Source: Gammaproteobacteria bacterium
GTDB lineage: Bacteria; Pseudomonadota; Gammaproteobacteria; Steroidobacterales; SZUA-146
NCBI GenBank assembly: GCA_003228965.1
Contig: QIGP01000010.1
Location: 1 to 18,756, forward strand
DNA: 18,756 nucleotides
Direction of reading: 5' to 3'
Below the pieces are notes generated by a model, which was given only the letters and a program-made list of their open reading frames with translations, had not been told where the DNA came from and did no database searches. The translations under genes and the position numbers were made by a program. This document shows, piece by piece, positions 6,737-14,219 of this stretch. How positions within the stretch are numbered: the first letter of the stretch is position 1; the number at the start of each line of letters is the position of its first letter.

Positions 6737-7219
6737 TCAGTCCCGGAAGTTATCAAACTGCAGCGGCAACTCGATATCGGACTCTCTAAGGAACGCCATT
6801 ACCCCTTGCAAATCGTCGCGCTTTTTACCGGTAACGCGTAGTTTTTCACCTTGAATAGCGGCCTGCACTTTCATTTTTTTGTCTTTAATCATCTTGACGA
6901 TTTTTTTAGCCGTAACCGTTTCAATTCCCTGTTTCACGTTAACCATTTGAGTCGATTTACTCAAGCTGGTGACAGGGTCGGACGTCTCCAGACAAGCAAT
7001 GTCTATTTTACGTGCCGTCATTTTATGGTGAAGCACGTCAATCATTTGTTTGAGCTGAAACGCCGACTCGGAAGTCAGCGTAATCACGCTTTCCTTCAGT
7101 TCGAACGTTGCAGTAACCCCTTTAAAGTCGAACCGGTTACCAATTTCCCGATTGGCTTGGTCAACCGCGTTGCTTAACTCATGTTCATCGACTTCAGAAA
7201 CCACATCAAAAGATGGCAT
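6737..7219 (-). CDS. yajQ: YajQ-family nucleotide-binding protein
   Basis: At 160 aa it matches the YajQ (UPF0234) family from end to end: the start MPSFDVVSEVDEHELSNAVD, the segment GNRFDFKG, the central ARKIDI, and the end LPLQFDNFRD. The fold is two ferredoxin-like domains. Members bind nucleotides, and in Xanthomonas relatives bind cyclic di-GMP and influence transcription; in E. coli the role is unclear. The product is cytoplasmic. Its ATG overlaps the stop of the upstream thioredoxin-like lipoprotein gene by one base (TGATG) and GAGGAG lies upstream, so the two are translationally coupled. Confidence 0.95.
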   Translation of the reverse strand: MPSFDVVSEVDEHELSNAVDQANREIGNRFDFKGVTATFELKESVITLTSESAFQLKQMIDVLHHKMTARKIDIACLETSDPVTSLSKSTQMVNVKQGIETVTAKKIVKMIKDKKMKVQAAIQGEKLRVTGKKRDDLQGVMAFLRESDIELPLQFDNFRD

Positions 7220-8457
7220 CAGCTTTGCTCCTCAGCTAAAAGTTGTTCAATAAACGCCGTGAATTCACGACGAAACTCGTTATATATCTCACCCGTGCCC
7301 GGACCATCGAATCCGGTGTGCACCCGCCGAACCTCACCGGTCCGGTCGAGCACGATCATGGTTGGATAGGCAATGACTTCACTCAACATAGGAAGTGTTT
7401 CAGACGCCTTGGATTTATCGGAACTGCCTGCCACCAATAGTTCGTATTCGATGCCAAATTTCTCTCTAAACCTGGTGACCTGAGACGCCGCGTCCGAAAA
7501 GTCGTCCAGATGTTCGTACATTAACCCCAGAACTTCCAGGCCCTGCTCACGGTATTCCCGGTAAAACGGCGCAAGAAAGGCCGCCTCGTCGTGACAGTTC
7601 GGACACCAGCTTCCGGCCAACGCGACGATGAGCACCTTGTTCTTGAACTTATCGGAATCGCTACGTACGTTTTGACCCGCCGTATTTGGGAACTCGACCA
7701 CAAAAGGCTGATCGCTCTGCGCGACCTTGGTCAAATTGTTGGCATCGGGTAATTGGGCATTGGCGTCGCGAACAGCGGTCCAGCTCTCGTGCCATTTCGT
7801 TCCTGACCAAAAGTTGCCGGTTACTTGCCCATTGCTGTCCATAGTCCCGTCGAACAAGAACGCATGGGCACCGTCAAAAGTGGATAAATGCAAAGTACGA
7901 TCGCTGACCTCGCCTTCAAGAAAGCGGTAGTCACCGGTGGGCGTTCGAAAAGTACCGGTCACACGGCCATTGCTTTGGGTAAAGTCAGCTACGGCAACGT
8001 TACGGGTACCGTCTTCTTCTTCAAAATCGACTCTCCAACGCCCTGCAAAATCGGCATTGACGTCGGGTTTGGAGTCGTAAAATCGATGAGTTTGTCCTGC
8101 GTTCATGGTTAAAGGCATGACCTGCAGTTCGCCGTGACGTTTCGTAAGAGTGAGCGTGCCCTCCATCTGACTACCGGTGAACGTAGCTTCAATGCGGTTA
8201 TTGAACGCAGGAAAGTCGATCGATAATTTATCGCCGTTAATCTGCATGTGAGTCACAGGAACACGTTCATCACCGTTAATCACATAGGCCTTCACGCCAG
8301 GTCCGGTCGGGTTCACTATGTCTAAAGTAAACGGCAGCTCGCCTCCCGGTAATTCGACAACCGCGCGCCACGGGCCAGAGGCCAATTCTTTTGGTCCGTT
8401 GTCACAAGCGCCAAGCCCAGCAACCAACAGTAACACCTGTGCAAATCGCGCTTTCAT
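7219..8457 (-). CDS. TlpA-like thioredoxin-domain lipoprotein
   Basis: With the ATG at 8457 the protein is 412 aa and starts with a lipoprotein signal peptide ending in the lipobox LGAC (Cys18). A longer in-frame start at 8586 would bury this signal and has no good ribosome site; GGAGAG about 9 nt upstream supports 8457. Residues about 28-230 look like two successive beta-rich domains, each opening with a GxWR motif. A thioredoxin/TlpA fold follows (about 250-405) with the redox motif WCPNC (Cys285, Cys288) and the cis-Pro in AYPTMIVLD. It should be anchored in the envelope and act as a thiol oxidoreductase, perhaps reducing disulfides or donating electrons to peroxiredoxin-like partners. The gene overlaps yajQ. 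Its partner in the envelope is unknown. Confidence 0.88.
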   Translation of the reverse strand: MKARFAQVLLLVAGLGACDNGPKELASGPWRAVVELPGGELPFTLDIVNPTGPGVKAYVINGDERVPVTHMQINGDKLSIDFPAFNNRIEATFTGSQMEGTLTLTKRHGELQVMPLTMNAGQTHRFYDSKPDVNADFAGRWRVDFEEEDGTRNVAVADFTQSNGRVTGTFRTPTGDYRFLEGEVSDRTLHLSTFDGAHAFLFDGTMDSNGQVTGNFWSGTKWHESWTAVRDANAQLPDANNLTKVAQSDQPFVVEFPNTAGQNVRSDSDKFKNKVLIVALAGSWCPNCHDEAAFLAPFYREYREQGLEVLGLMYEHLDDFSDAASQVTRFREKFGIEYELLVAGSSDKSKASETLPMLSEVIAYPTMIVLDRTGEVRRVHTGFDGPGTGEIYNEFRREFTAFIEQLLAEEQS

Positions 8458-8683
8458 CCAATCTCTCCGGGAATCTTGGGACAGCCATATCGGCGCTGTC
8501 AAAGGCTGGCAATAATAGCATGATCGGTGTGACATCCCGCGGGAGGCGGAGCAGTCAGGCGGCCTAGCCCAGGCCCGCGTCGGCAAAGCTGTCTCACGCG
8601 CCCGGAGTCGTTGCCGATAAATTCAAAAGGTCGTCAAGGGCGCACTGTCTGTGCAGACTGAAGGGCATCGCTATCCCGTATGA

Positions 8684-9646
8684 CTAGTCCGGAGAATTAA
8701 ACCGGGAGAGCATGAACTCGGCGATTTCTTTGAGCGCTACGTGGGCGACGGGCAAGTGTGGCGAAAACGCGTGAAACACGTGGGGCAGCCTTGGCCAAAT
8801 GCGCAGGTGCGTTTCAACGCCACAGTTCCTGGCCTGATTAACGGCGCGGCGACTGTCGTCGAGCAGAATTTCCGTGTCACCAACGTGAAACAAAAGTGGC
8901 GGCAAACCCGTGAAATCACCGTAAACCGGAGAGGCTGTAGGTTCGCGTGCGTAAGCTCCGTTTAAATACAGTTTGGCAAGCTCGTGCATACGCTCACCGG
9001 GCAAAAGCGCCTCTCGTTCGATATTGGTACGAATGCTTAAGCTTGCCCCGGTTAGATCTGTAACCGGGGACAGACATACCGTGCTCGACGGCATTGCCAG
9101 ACCCTCCGCCTTTGCGGCGTGAAGCAGCGCCAGAACAAGATTGCCACCGGCAGAATCTCCGGCCAGCGTAATTCGTTTCGGATTTACCGTTTTCAACAGC
9201 TCACGGTATACAGCGACAACGTCGTTCACGGCCGCAGGATAAGGCTGTTCAGGGGCAAGGCGGTAGTTGACCGCGATGACTTCACACTGGGTGTAGCGCG
9301 CGAGCGGCTGTGTAATGCCGCGATGAGTTAGAGGCGAACACATAATAAACGCGCCGCCGTGAATGTAGAGCACCACCTCACGACGTGCGTCGTTGGGCGT
9401 TACGCGCTCGACATGTACGTCGCCGATGGTGTCAGCGGCAATGGTGATATCGTCGTCGCTTCCAGCTAGAAACCGTTTAGCCAACGCCTCCACACGTTCA
9501 CGCATTCGAACGATTGATTCAAGGTCCGTTGCAGTCGACTGCAGACTACGCTTGCCAATCAGACGCAGCCCCGCGATCAGAAGAGTCTGGCGTAGACTGC
9601 TGCTGGCATCAGCGGTGCTCGTAAAAGGGTGGTAATACTCGGGCAT
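8684..9646 (-). CDS. Alpha/beta hydrolase of the hormone-sensitive-lipase family
   Basis: The 320-aa product is a family IV (HSL-like) carboxylesterase/lipase. Visible motifs are the oxyanion motif HGGA (96-99), the nucleophile motif GDSAGG with Ser165, the acid in VGDTEILLDDS (Asp263 or Asp264), and the histidine in LPHVFH (His289). The conserved NYRLAPEQPYPAAVND of the family is at 127-142. There is no signal peptide, so it is probably cytoplasmic, hydrolysing short-chain esters. The substrate cannot be told. The ATG overlaps the TAA of the upstream M14 peptidase gene by one base (TAATG); the own ribosome site is weak, so translation is probably coupled. No terminator is clear in the 226 nt after the stop, a stretch holding a 10-bp palindrome (8535-8544) and no convincing gene. 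Confidence 0.93.
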   Translation of the reverse strand: MPEYYHPFTSTADASSSLRQTLLIAGLRLIGKRSLQSTATDLESIVRMRERVEALAKRFLAGSDDDITIAADTIGDVHVERVTPNDARREVVLYIHGGAFIMCSPLTHRGITQPLARYTQCEVIAVNYRLAPEQPYPAAVNDVVAVYRELLKTVNPKRITLAGDSAGGNLVLALLHAAKAEGLAMPSSTVCLSPVTDLTGASLSIRTNIEREALLPGERMHELAKLYLNGAYAREPTASPVYGDFTGLPPLLFHVGDTEILLDDSRRAVNQARNCGVETHLRIWPRLPHVFHAFSPHLPVAHVALKEIAEFMLSRFNSPD

Positions 9647-10668
9647 TAATTATTGATCGATTCCTGAGTGTCAGTATCCGGGGCCGTAGAACCGTCCTCA
9701 CGAGCCTGCTCGGCGCGAGAGGGTTCATCGGTAACGATGACTCTGTCCTCAAGCCAGGTGATGGTGTCTCGCCAAATTCTGGCGGTGTCTTCCTGATCAG
9801 GCGTTCGCAAGGCGCTCTCAAGCTCAACCGTGAGCAGCGGTATACCTTTATAAACGCCTATATAGCGGCCCATTGATCCCGGATACGTGCCCAACAGTCG
9901 CAGTTCGAGCGGGCCCAGGTTGTCAGGAGGGACTAAAGGCCCATCAAAGTCTACGATGCCGTGAGGCGCGTGAACGGAAATAACTGCGTCCGGTTTGAAC
10001 TCGTCAATTTGCTCCGCAAGCCAGCGAGACTCGGGCTCGCTAAGCGGCGCAGTTCCGGGATAGCGTCGTTTACTTTTGCGCGTTCTGTTAACCCAGTAGT
10101 CCATGGCCTCTTCTTCCCAGTTAGGCGTCGGGAAGTTGCGATTAAGGTCGACGCCGTTGGCATTCATGCGCTGACTCTTTTTGGGCGGCATTAACAGCCC
10201 GTCCGGGTTAAGCGTGGGTACAACACGCCAAAGAAACTCGCCACCGTGTTGCGCCTCAAGCTCCCGCAGCCAACGGAACACAATGGTCACCGAGCTGTAT
10301 TCGTCACCGTGAATGCCTCCAATGAGCAGCACGCGTCCGGTGGCTTTCCCGTTGTGTGGCTGAACGTCTTTGTAGGCGATAGAGCGATGCAAGATCGAAT
10401 ACGCTCCGCTTGGCTGCAAATCGGCCGCGATACATTCGTTGTAGTCTATTGAGGTGAGTTTTTCGTCGAGCTGCCGACACAACCGGCTAACCTCGTCGAG
10501 GGCCCACAGGAGCGAAGCGACGTGATCTCGAACCGGGCTGTGGTGTGGCTCATCCATTACAGGCGAAAAGAGCCCGGCTTCGGTTAAGGTTAGGCTTAAG
10601 TCGGCCTGGCTGTTTACGCCCGATATAATCAGGACGAACAGTACAAAGCGTAATGAAAGTCGGTTCAT
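9646..10668 (-). CDS. Exported M14 zinc carboxypeptidase, MpaA-like
   Basis: With the ATG at 10668 the protein is 340 aa and starts with a signal peptide (MNRLSLRFVLFVLIISGVNS). A GTG at 10725 would add 19 basic residues without a better ribosome site. Zinc ligands are visible as GGIHGDEYSS (His120, Glu123) and SVHAPHG (His233); the catalytic Glu is in LTVELESA (Glu282 or 284). The central NPDGLL, NANGVDLNRNFP and NWEEE closely resemble E. coli MpaA, which cuts the gamma-D-glutamyl-diaminopimelate bond of murein tripeptide. A wall-peptide substrate is therefore the best guess. MpaA of E. coli acts in the cytoplasm, while this copy appears to be exported. The last 25 or so residues are Asp/Glu/Thr-rich and probably disordered. 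The gene overlaps the downstream esterase gene. Confidence 0.87.
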   Translation of the reverse strand: MNRLSLRFVLFVLIISGVNSQADLSLTLTEAGLFSPVMDEPHHSPVRDHVASLLWALDEVSRLCRQLDEKLTSIDYNECIAADLQPSGAYSILHRSIAYKDVQPHNGKATGRVLLIGGIHGDEYSSVTIVFRWLRELEAQHGGEFLWRVVPTLNPDGLLMPPKKSQRMNANGVDLNRNFPTPNWEEEAMDYWVNRTRKSKRRYPGTAPLSEPESRWLAEQIDEFKPDAVISVHAPHGIVDFDGPLVPPDNLGPLELRLLGTYPGSMGRYIGVYKGIPLLTVELESALRTPDQEDTARIWRDTITWLEDRVIVTDEPSRAEQAREDGSTAPDTDTQESINN

Positions 10669-10813
10669 GAACAGCCTTTTGGTTTGGTGTCGGGTTAGCC
10701 CGAGTCGAAATTTAGCAAAAGCCACGATCTGGTGCCACCACCCTCAGAAAAAAAGCTGTAGAATAATGGCATTCAGCATAGTATAAGCCAAGTTCTTAAA
10801 AGCACACGAGAAA

Positions 10814-11509
10814 ATGATGATATTGACCTTCACTGGTCGCGCAGAAATCGCGACCTTGACACTAGGCCTGTTACTAAGCGTGACCCTATCCGTCGAGGCG
10901 CGCACGGGCTATATCAACGATGAAATGGAAGTGACAATGCGCACCGGCGAAAGCACCCGCAATTCCATTTTGCGCATGTTGCCAAGTGGCGAACGACTGG
11001 AAGTCGTTAGTGTCAACTCAGACACGGGATATGCTCGTGTGACAACAAACGAAGGACGCGATGGGTTTGTTCTGTCGCGTTTCGTAACCTACGAGCCCGT
11101 AGCACGCGACCGGCTGGTAACGGCCAACCGTCGCCTGGAGCGAAGCGCACAGCGGATTGCCGAACTTGAAGCCGAACTAAACAATACCAAAGGCGAAAAC
11201 ACCAACTTCAGTCAAAACCAAAGCACGCTTGAGACCAACAACGCGCGCCTTACCGAAGAGCTTAACGAGATACGCCGCACGGCGGCCAACGCCATCCAGC
11301 TGGCCGATCAAAACCGGAATCTCACCAGTACGAAAAACAATCTGGAAAACCAGATCCAGGAAATTCAGGTGCGCAACTCTACTCTGTCCAGTCGCAGCGG
11401 TCAGTTGTGGTTTATGGCTGGAGCCGGCACCTTGATTCTTGGTATTCTGGCCGGCATATTATTGCCTCGATTAAAATTGAAACGTCGTTCGAAATGGGGC
11501 GACCTATAA
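10814..11509 (+). CDS. SH3-domain and membrane-anchor protein (TIGR04211 type)
   Basis: This 231-aa protein has an N-terminal signal peptide (to about residue 29, cleaved near SVEA), then a bacterial SH3 domain (about 32-95; MRTGESTRNSILRMLPSGE, then GYARV and GFVLSRF). A coiled coil follows (about 98-193, rich in Leu/Glu/Asn/Gln), then one transmembrane helix (about 198-218) and a basic cytoplasmic tail (RLKLKRRSK). This order is that of the TIGR04211 SH3-and-anchor family, which includes E. coli YgiM. The SH3 domain would sit in the periplasm and may bind wall peptides or proteins. Two consecutive ATGs are at 10814 and 10817; the ribosome site is weak (GAG). It lies 33 nt before the prolyl oligopeptidase gene and may share its transcript. 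Confidence 0.92.
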   Translation: MMILTFTGRAEIATLTLGLLLSVTLSVEARTGYINDEMEVTMRTGESTRNSILRMLPSGERLEVVSVNSDTGYARVTTNEGRDGFVLSRFVTYEPVARDRLVTANRRLERSAQRIAELEAELNNTKGENTNFSQNQSTLETNNARLTEELNEIRRTAANAIQLADQNRNLTSTKNNLENQIQEIQVRNSTLSSRSGQLWFMAGAGTLILGILAGILLPRLKLKRRSKWGDL

Positions 11510-11542
11510 TCACCCACTACGCTGATACAGCCGGAGCTTGCT

Positions 11543-13744
11543 ATGCGTTCTATCGTTTCATTACTGTCGGGCATTGCGTTGCTGGCCATGGTTGTTCTTG
11601 TGTCATCCTGTAGCTCTTCCGACGACGAGGAAGCAACCGCAAGCTTGAGCGATACCGCAGCTTCGGCACGCCTTGAAACCTCGAACGCACACTCCCGAAC
11701 ATCGGCGTGGGACTATCCTCGTGCAACCCGCGGCGCGGTAAAAGATGACTATCACGGTGTCACGGTAAACGATCCCTATCGCTGGATGGAAGATCCCGAA
11801 AATGCCGACACCAAAAACTGGGTAAAAGCACAAAACGCGCTGTCCGAGCCCTATCTCAAGGGCCTGAATCTTCAGGACAGCATTAACAAACGCATGACCC
11901 AACTGTGGAACTACGCAAGCTACTCACGCCCACAAAAAAGCGGCGACTACTATTTTTACAGGTACAACACAGGCGCTCAGGACCAGTCGATTGTCTATGT
12001 CACAACCGACCTTGAAGCCACGCCCGCCAAGTTTATTGACCCAATGGACTTTAGCGAAGACGGTACCGTGGCGCTTTATCAGGTAGAACCCAGCCCGGAC
12101 GGCTCTTTGGTGGCCTACAGCTTGTCTGACGGTGGTAGCGACTGGCAGAACTGGCATGTGCGGGACACCAAAACGGGTAAGGATCTCGATGACTTTATTA
12201 CCTACACCAAATTCACCTCTATCTCATGGACGCCTAACAGTCGCAGTTTCTACTACAGCCGCTACCCTGAGAAAACAGCTGGTAAAGGCGATGGCAGTAA
12301 AGCTGTTTCGGTCTATCACCACCGTATTGGTCAGCCACAAAAAAACGATACTCTGGTGTATTCGCTCCCCGAAAACCCGCGCCACAACCCGTATGCGGAA
12401 GTTACCGAAGACGGTAAACATCTCATTATTAATGTAAGCGAAGGCTACGAATCAAACGCCATTCACGTCATGAAGAGCAGCGACCCCGACTCGGTCGTTC
12501 GACTCATGGACAAATGGGACGGGCTGTACAGCTTTTTAGGTAGCCACGACGGAGAACTTTTTTTTACGACAACGTACCAGGCACCGAACTGGCGTGTCGT
12601 TGCCGTTAGTATGAACAAACCAGAACCTGAGAACTGGCGTGAAGTGATTGCCGCTAAAGAAGAGGCTCTGGACGACGTCGAACTAACTGGCGGCCAAATT
12701 TTCGCCAACTACCTGCGCGACGCCAAATCTTTCGTGGAAGTGTACGCGCCCGACGGAGAGCGCTTAAAATCACTTGAACTTCCAGGCATTGGCAGCGTAG
12801 ACGGATTCGCAGGTGGCGACGACGCCAATGAAACGTTCTTTACGTTCGAAAGTTTTACCGAACCGCCAACGATCTTCCGTTACAACATTGCCATTGGCGA
12901 AGCAAAGATTTTCCGTAGCACCAACGTCGAAGTCGACTTCAGTCAGTTCAGCACGACACAAGAGTTTTACGAGAGTAAAGACGGCACTCAGGTGCCGATG
13001 TTCATCATTGCACCCAAAGGCATGAAGCGCGATGGCAGCAATCCGACCCTGCTTTACGGCTACGGTGGTTTCGATATTTCGCTCACGCCAAGCTACAAAA
13101 CTCCGTACATCGTGTGGCTGGAAATGGGCGGCATCGTCGCCATTCCTAACTTGCGCGGCGGCGGCGAATACGGCAAGAAGTGGCACAAAGCGGGGACCAA
13201 AACAGACAAACAGAACGTGTTTGACGACTTTATTGCCGCAGCCGAATATCTCATCGACAACCAGTACACGTCGAAACAACACTTGGGCATCAGCGGACGC
13301 AGCAACGGCGGCCTTTTAATTGGCGCCGCGGTTACCCAACGCCCGGACCTCTTTGGTGCCGCACTTCCTGCAGTCGGCGTTTTGGATATGTTGCGGTATC
13401 ACACGCCAAGCGCCAATGCACGGGCGTGGTCCAGCGACTACGGCTTGTCGGAAGATCCGGAGCAGTTCAAAGCGCTTTACGCCTACTCGCCTCTGCACAA
13501 TATCAAAGAAGGTACCTGCTATCCGCCTACGCTTGTCACCACGGCCGACCGCGACGACCGGGTTGTACCTTGGCATTCGTTTAAATTTACGGCCGAGTTG
13601 CAACATGTCCAAGGCTGCGACAATCCGGTTCTATCGCGCATTGAAACGCGCGCAGGCCACGGCGCGGGTAAACCTAAATGGATGACCATTGAAGACTACG
13701 CCTACCAGTGGGCGTTCCTGGCTGAATTTTTGAACAAAGGTTAA
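11543..13744 (+). CDS. Prolyl oligopeptidase (S9A), lipoprotein
   Basis: The 733-aa enzyme cuts short peptides after proline. Residues 1-23 form a lipoprotein signal peptide with lipobox VSSC (Cys23), so it is predicted to be membrane-anchored in the envelope. The S9A start signature PYRWMEDPE lies near residue 78, a beta-propeller follows to about 500, and the hydrolase domain ends the protein. The catalytic Ser is Ser587 in GRSNGG, the Asp lies in TTADRDDRVVP (669-672), and His706 is in RAGHGAGKP, with spacing close to that of the porcine enzyme. GGAG 8 nt upstream supports the ATG. A Ser/Asp/Glu-rich linker (24-50) follows the lipid anchor. The DoxX-like gene starts 5 nt after its stop. 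Confidence 0.96.
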   Translation: MRSIVSLLSGIALLAMVVLVSSCSSSDDEEATASLSDTAASARLETSNAHSRTSAWDYPRATRGAVKDDYHGVTVNDPYRWMEDPENADTKNWVKAQNALSEPYLKGLNLQDSINKRMTQLWNYASYSRPQKSGDYYFYRYNTGAQDQSIVYVTTDLEATPAKFIDPMDFSEDGTVALYQVEPSPDGSLVAYSLSDGGSDWQNWHVRDTKTGKDLDDFITYTKFTSISWTPNSRSFYYSRYPEKTAGKGDGSKAVSVYHHRIGQPQKNDTLVYSLPENPRHNPYAEVTEDGKHLIINVSEGYESNAIHVMKSSDPDSVVRLMDKWDGLYSFLGSHDGELFFTTTYQAPNWRVVAVSMNKPEPENWREVIAAKEEALDDVELTGGQIFANYLRDAKSFVEVYAPDGERLKSLELPGIGSVDGFAGGDDANETFFTFESFTEPPTIFRYNIAIGEAKIFRSTNVEVDFSQFSTTQEFYESKDGTQVPMFIIAPKGMKRDGSNPTLLYGYGGFDISLTPSYKTPYIVWLEMGGIVAIPNLRGGGEYGKKWHKAGTKTDKQNVFDDFIAAAEYLIDNQYTSKQHLGISGRSNGGLLIGAAVTQRPDLFGAALPAVGVLDMLRYHTPSANARAWSSDYGLSEDPEQFKALYAYSPLHNIKEGTCYPPTLVTTADRDDRVVPWHSFKFTAELQHVQGCDNPVLSRIETRAGHGAGKPKWMTIEDYAYQWAFLAEFLNKG

Positions 13745-13749
13745 TCAAC

Positions 13750-14160
13750 ATGGTCCGTCAATCTCGCCTTAAGGACGCCGAACGAGTTACACGGCTGGTC
13801 ATGAGTGTCATATTGCTCACCGCAGGCACCAGCAAATTTGTTAGCGATGGCGGTTTCGCAGACTACTACGCGGGACAGTTTGCCGGTGAACTACGCATTG
13901 TGCTTCCAGCCGTTCTGGTAACGGCTTACCTGGCCGTTATACCTTTCATTGAAATTGGATTGGGCATCGCATTGCTGGTCACGCGACTAAAACCGTACAC
14001 AGTGTACGCGTGGTTTGGTTTTATGCTGAGCCTGCTGGTGGGACACTACGTACTTCAGGAATGGTCCTCTGTGAACCAAATGCTGAACTATTTTTTCTTG
14101 GGATTGTTGTGTCTGGTTTTACCCAATCATGAGCACTGGTTAAGCCGGGATTCAGAGTAA
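13750..14160 (+). CDS. DoxX-like small membrane protein
   Basis: This 136-aa protein has about four transmembrane helices (roughly 13-32, 50-78, 84-104 and 111-125) and the AGTSKF segment at the end of the first helix that is typical of DoxX/MauE-like proteins. Members of this superfamily are inner-membrane proteins linked to redox, quinone or methylamine metabolism; no specific role can be given here. It begins 5 nt after the prolyl oligopeptidase stop, with AAGG about 11 nt upstream, and so is probably on the same transcript. The last residues (NHEHWLSRDSE) are polar. Only 59 nt separate it from the convergent S8-like gene, and I see no clear terminator there. Confidence 0.8.
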   Translation: MVRQSRLKDAERVTRLVMSVILLTAGTSKFVSDGGFADYYAGQFAGELRIVLPAVLVTAYLAVIPFIEIGLGIALLVTRLKPYTVYAWFGFMLSLLVGHYVLQEWSSVNQMLNYFFLGLLCLVLPNHEHWLSRDSE

Positions 14161-14219
14161 AATAGGCTCTTGAACTGCAACACACCTTTGCAAAAGACTC
14201 GCAGTGCAACTGCCTTGCC

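Noticed and set aside
8535..8544. The palindrome TCCCGCGGGA between the thioredoxin-like gene and the hydrolase
   Set aside because: A 10-bp GC-only palindrome with no repeat nearby and no promoter alignment; it is not strong enough to call as a site.
8458..8586. An N-terminal extension of the thioredoxin-like protein to 8586
   Set aside because: It would place 43 unrelated residues before a clear lipoprotein signal peptide, and GGAGAG sits correctly for the start at 8457.
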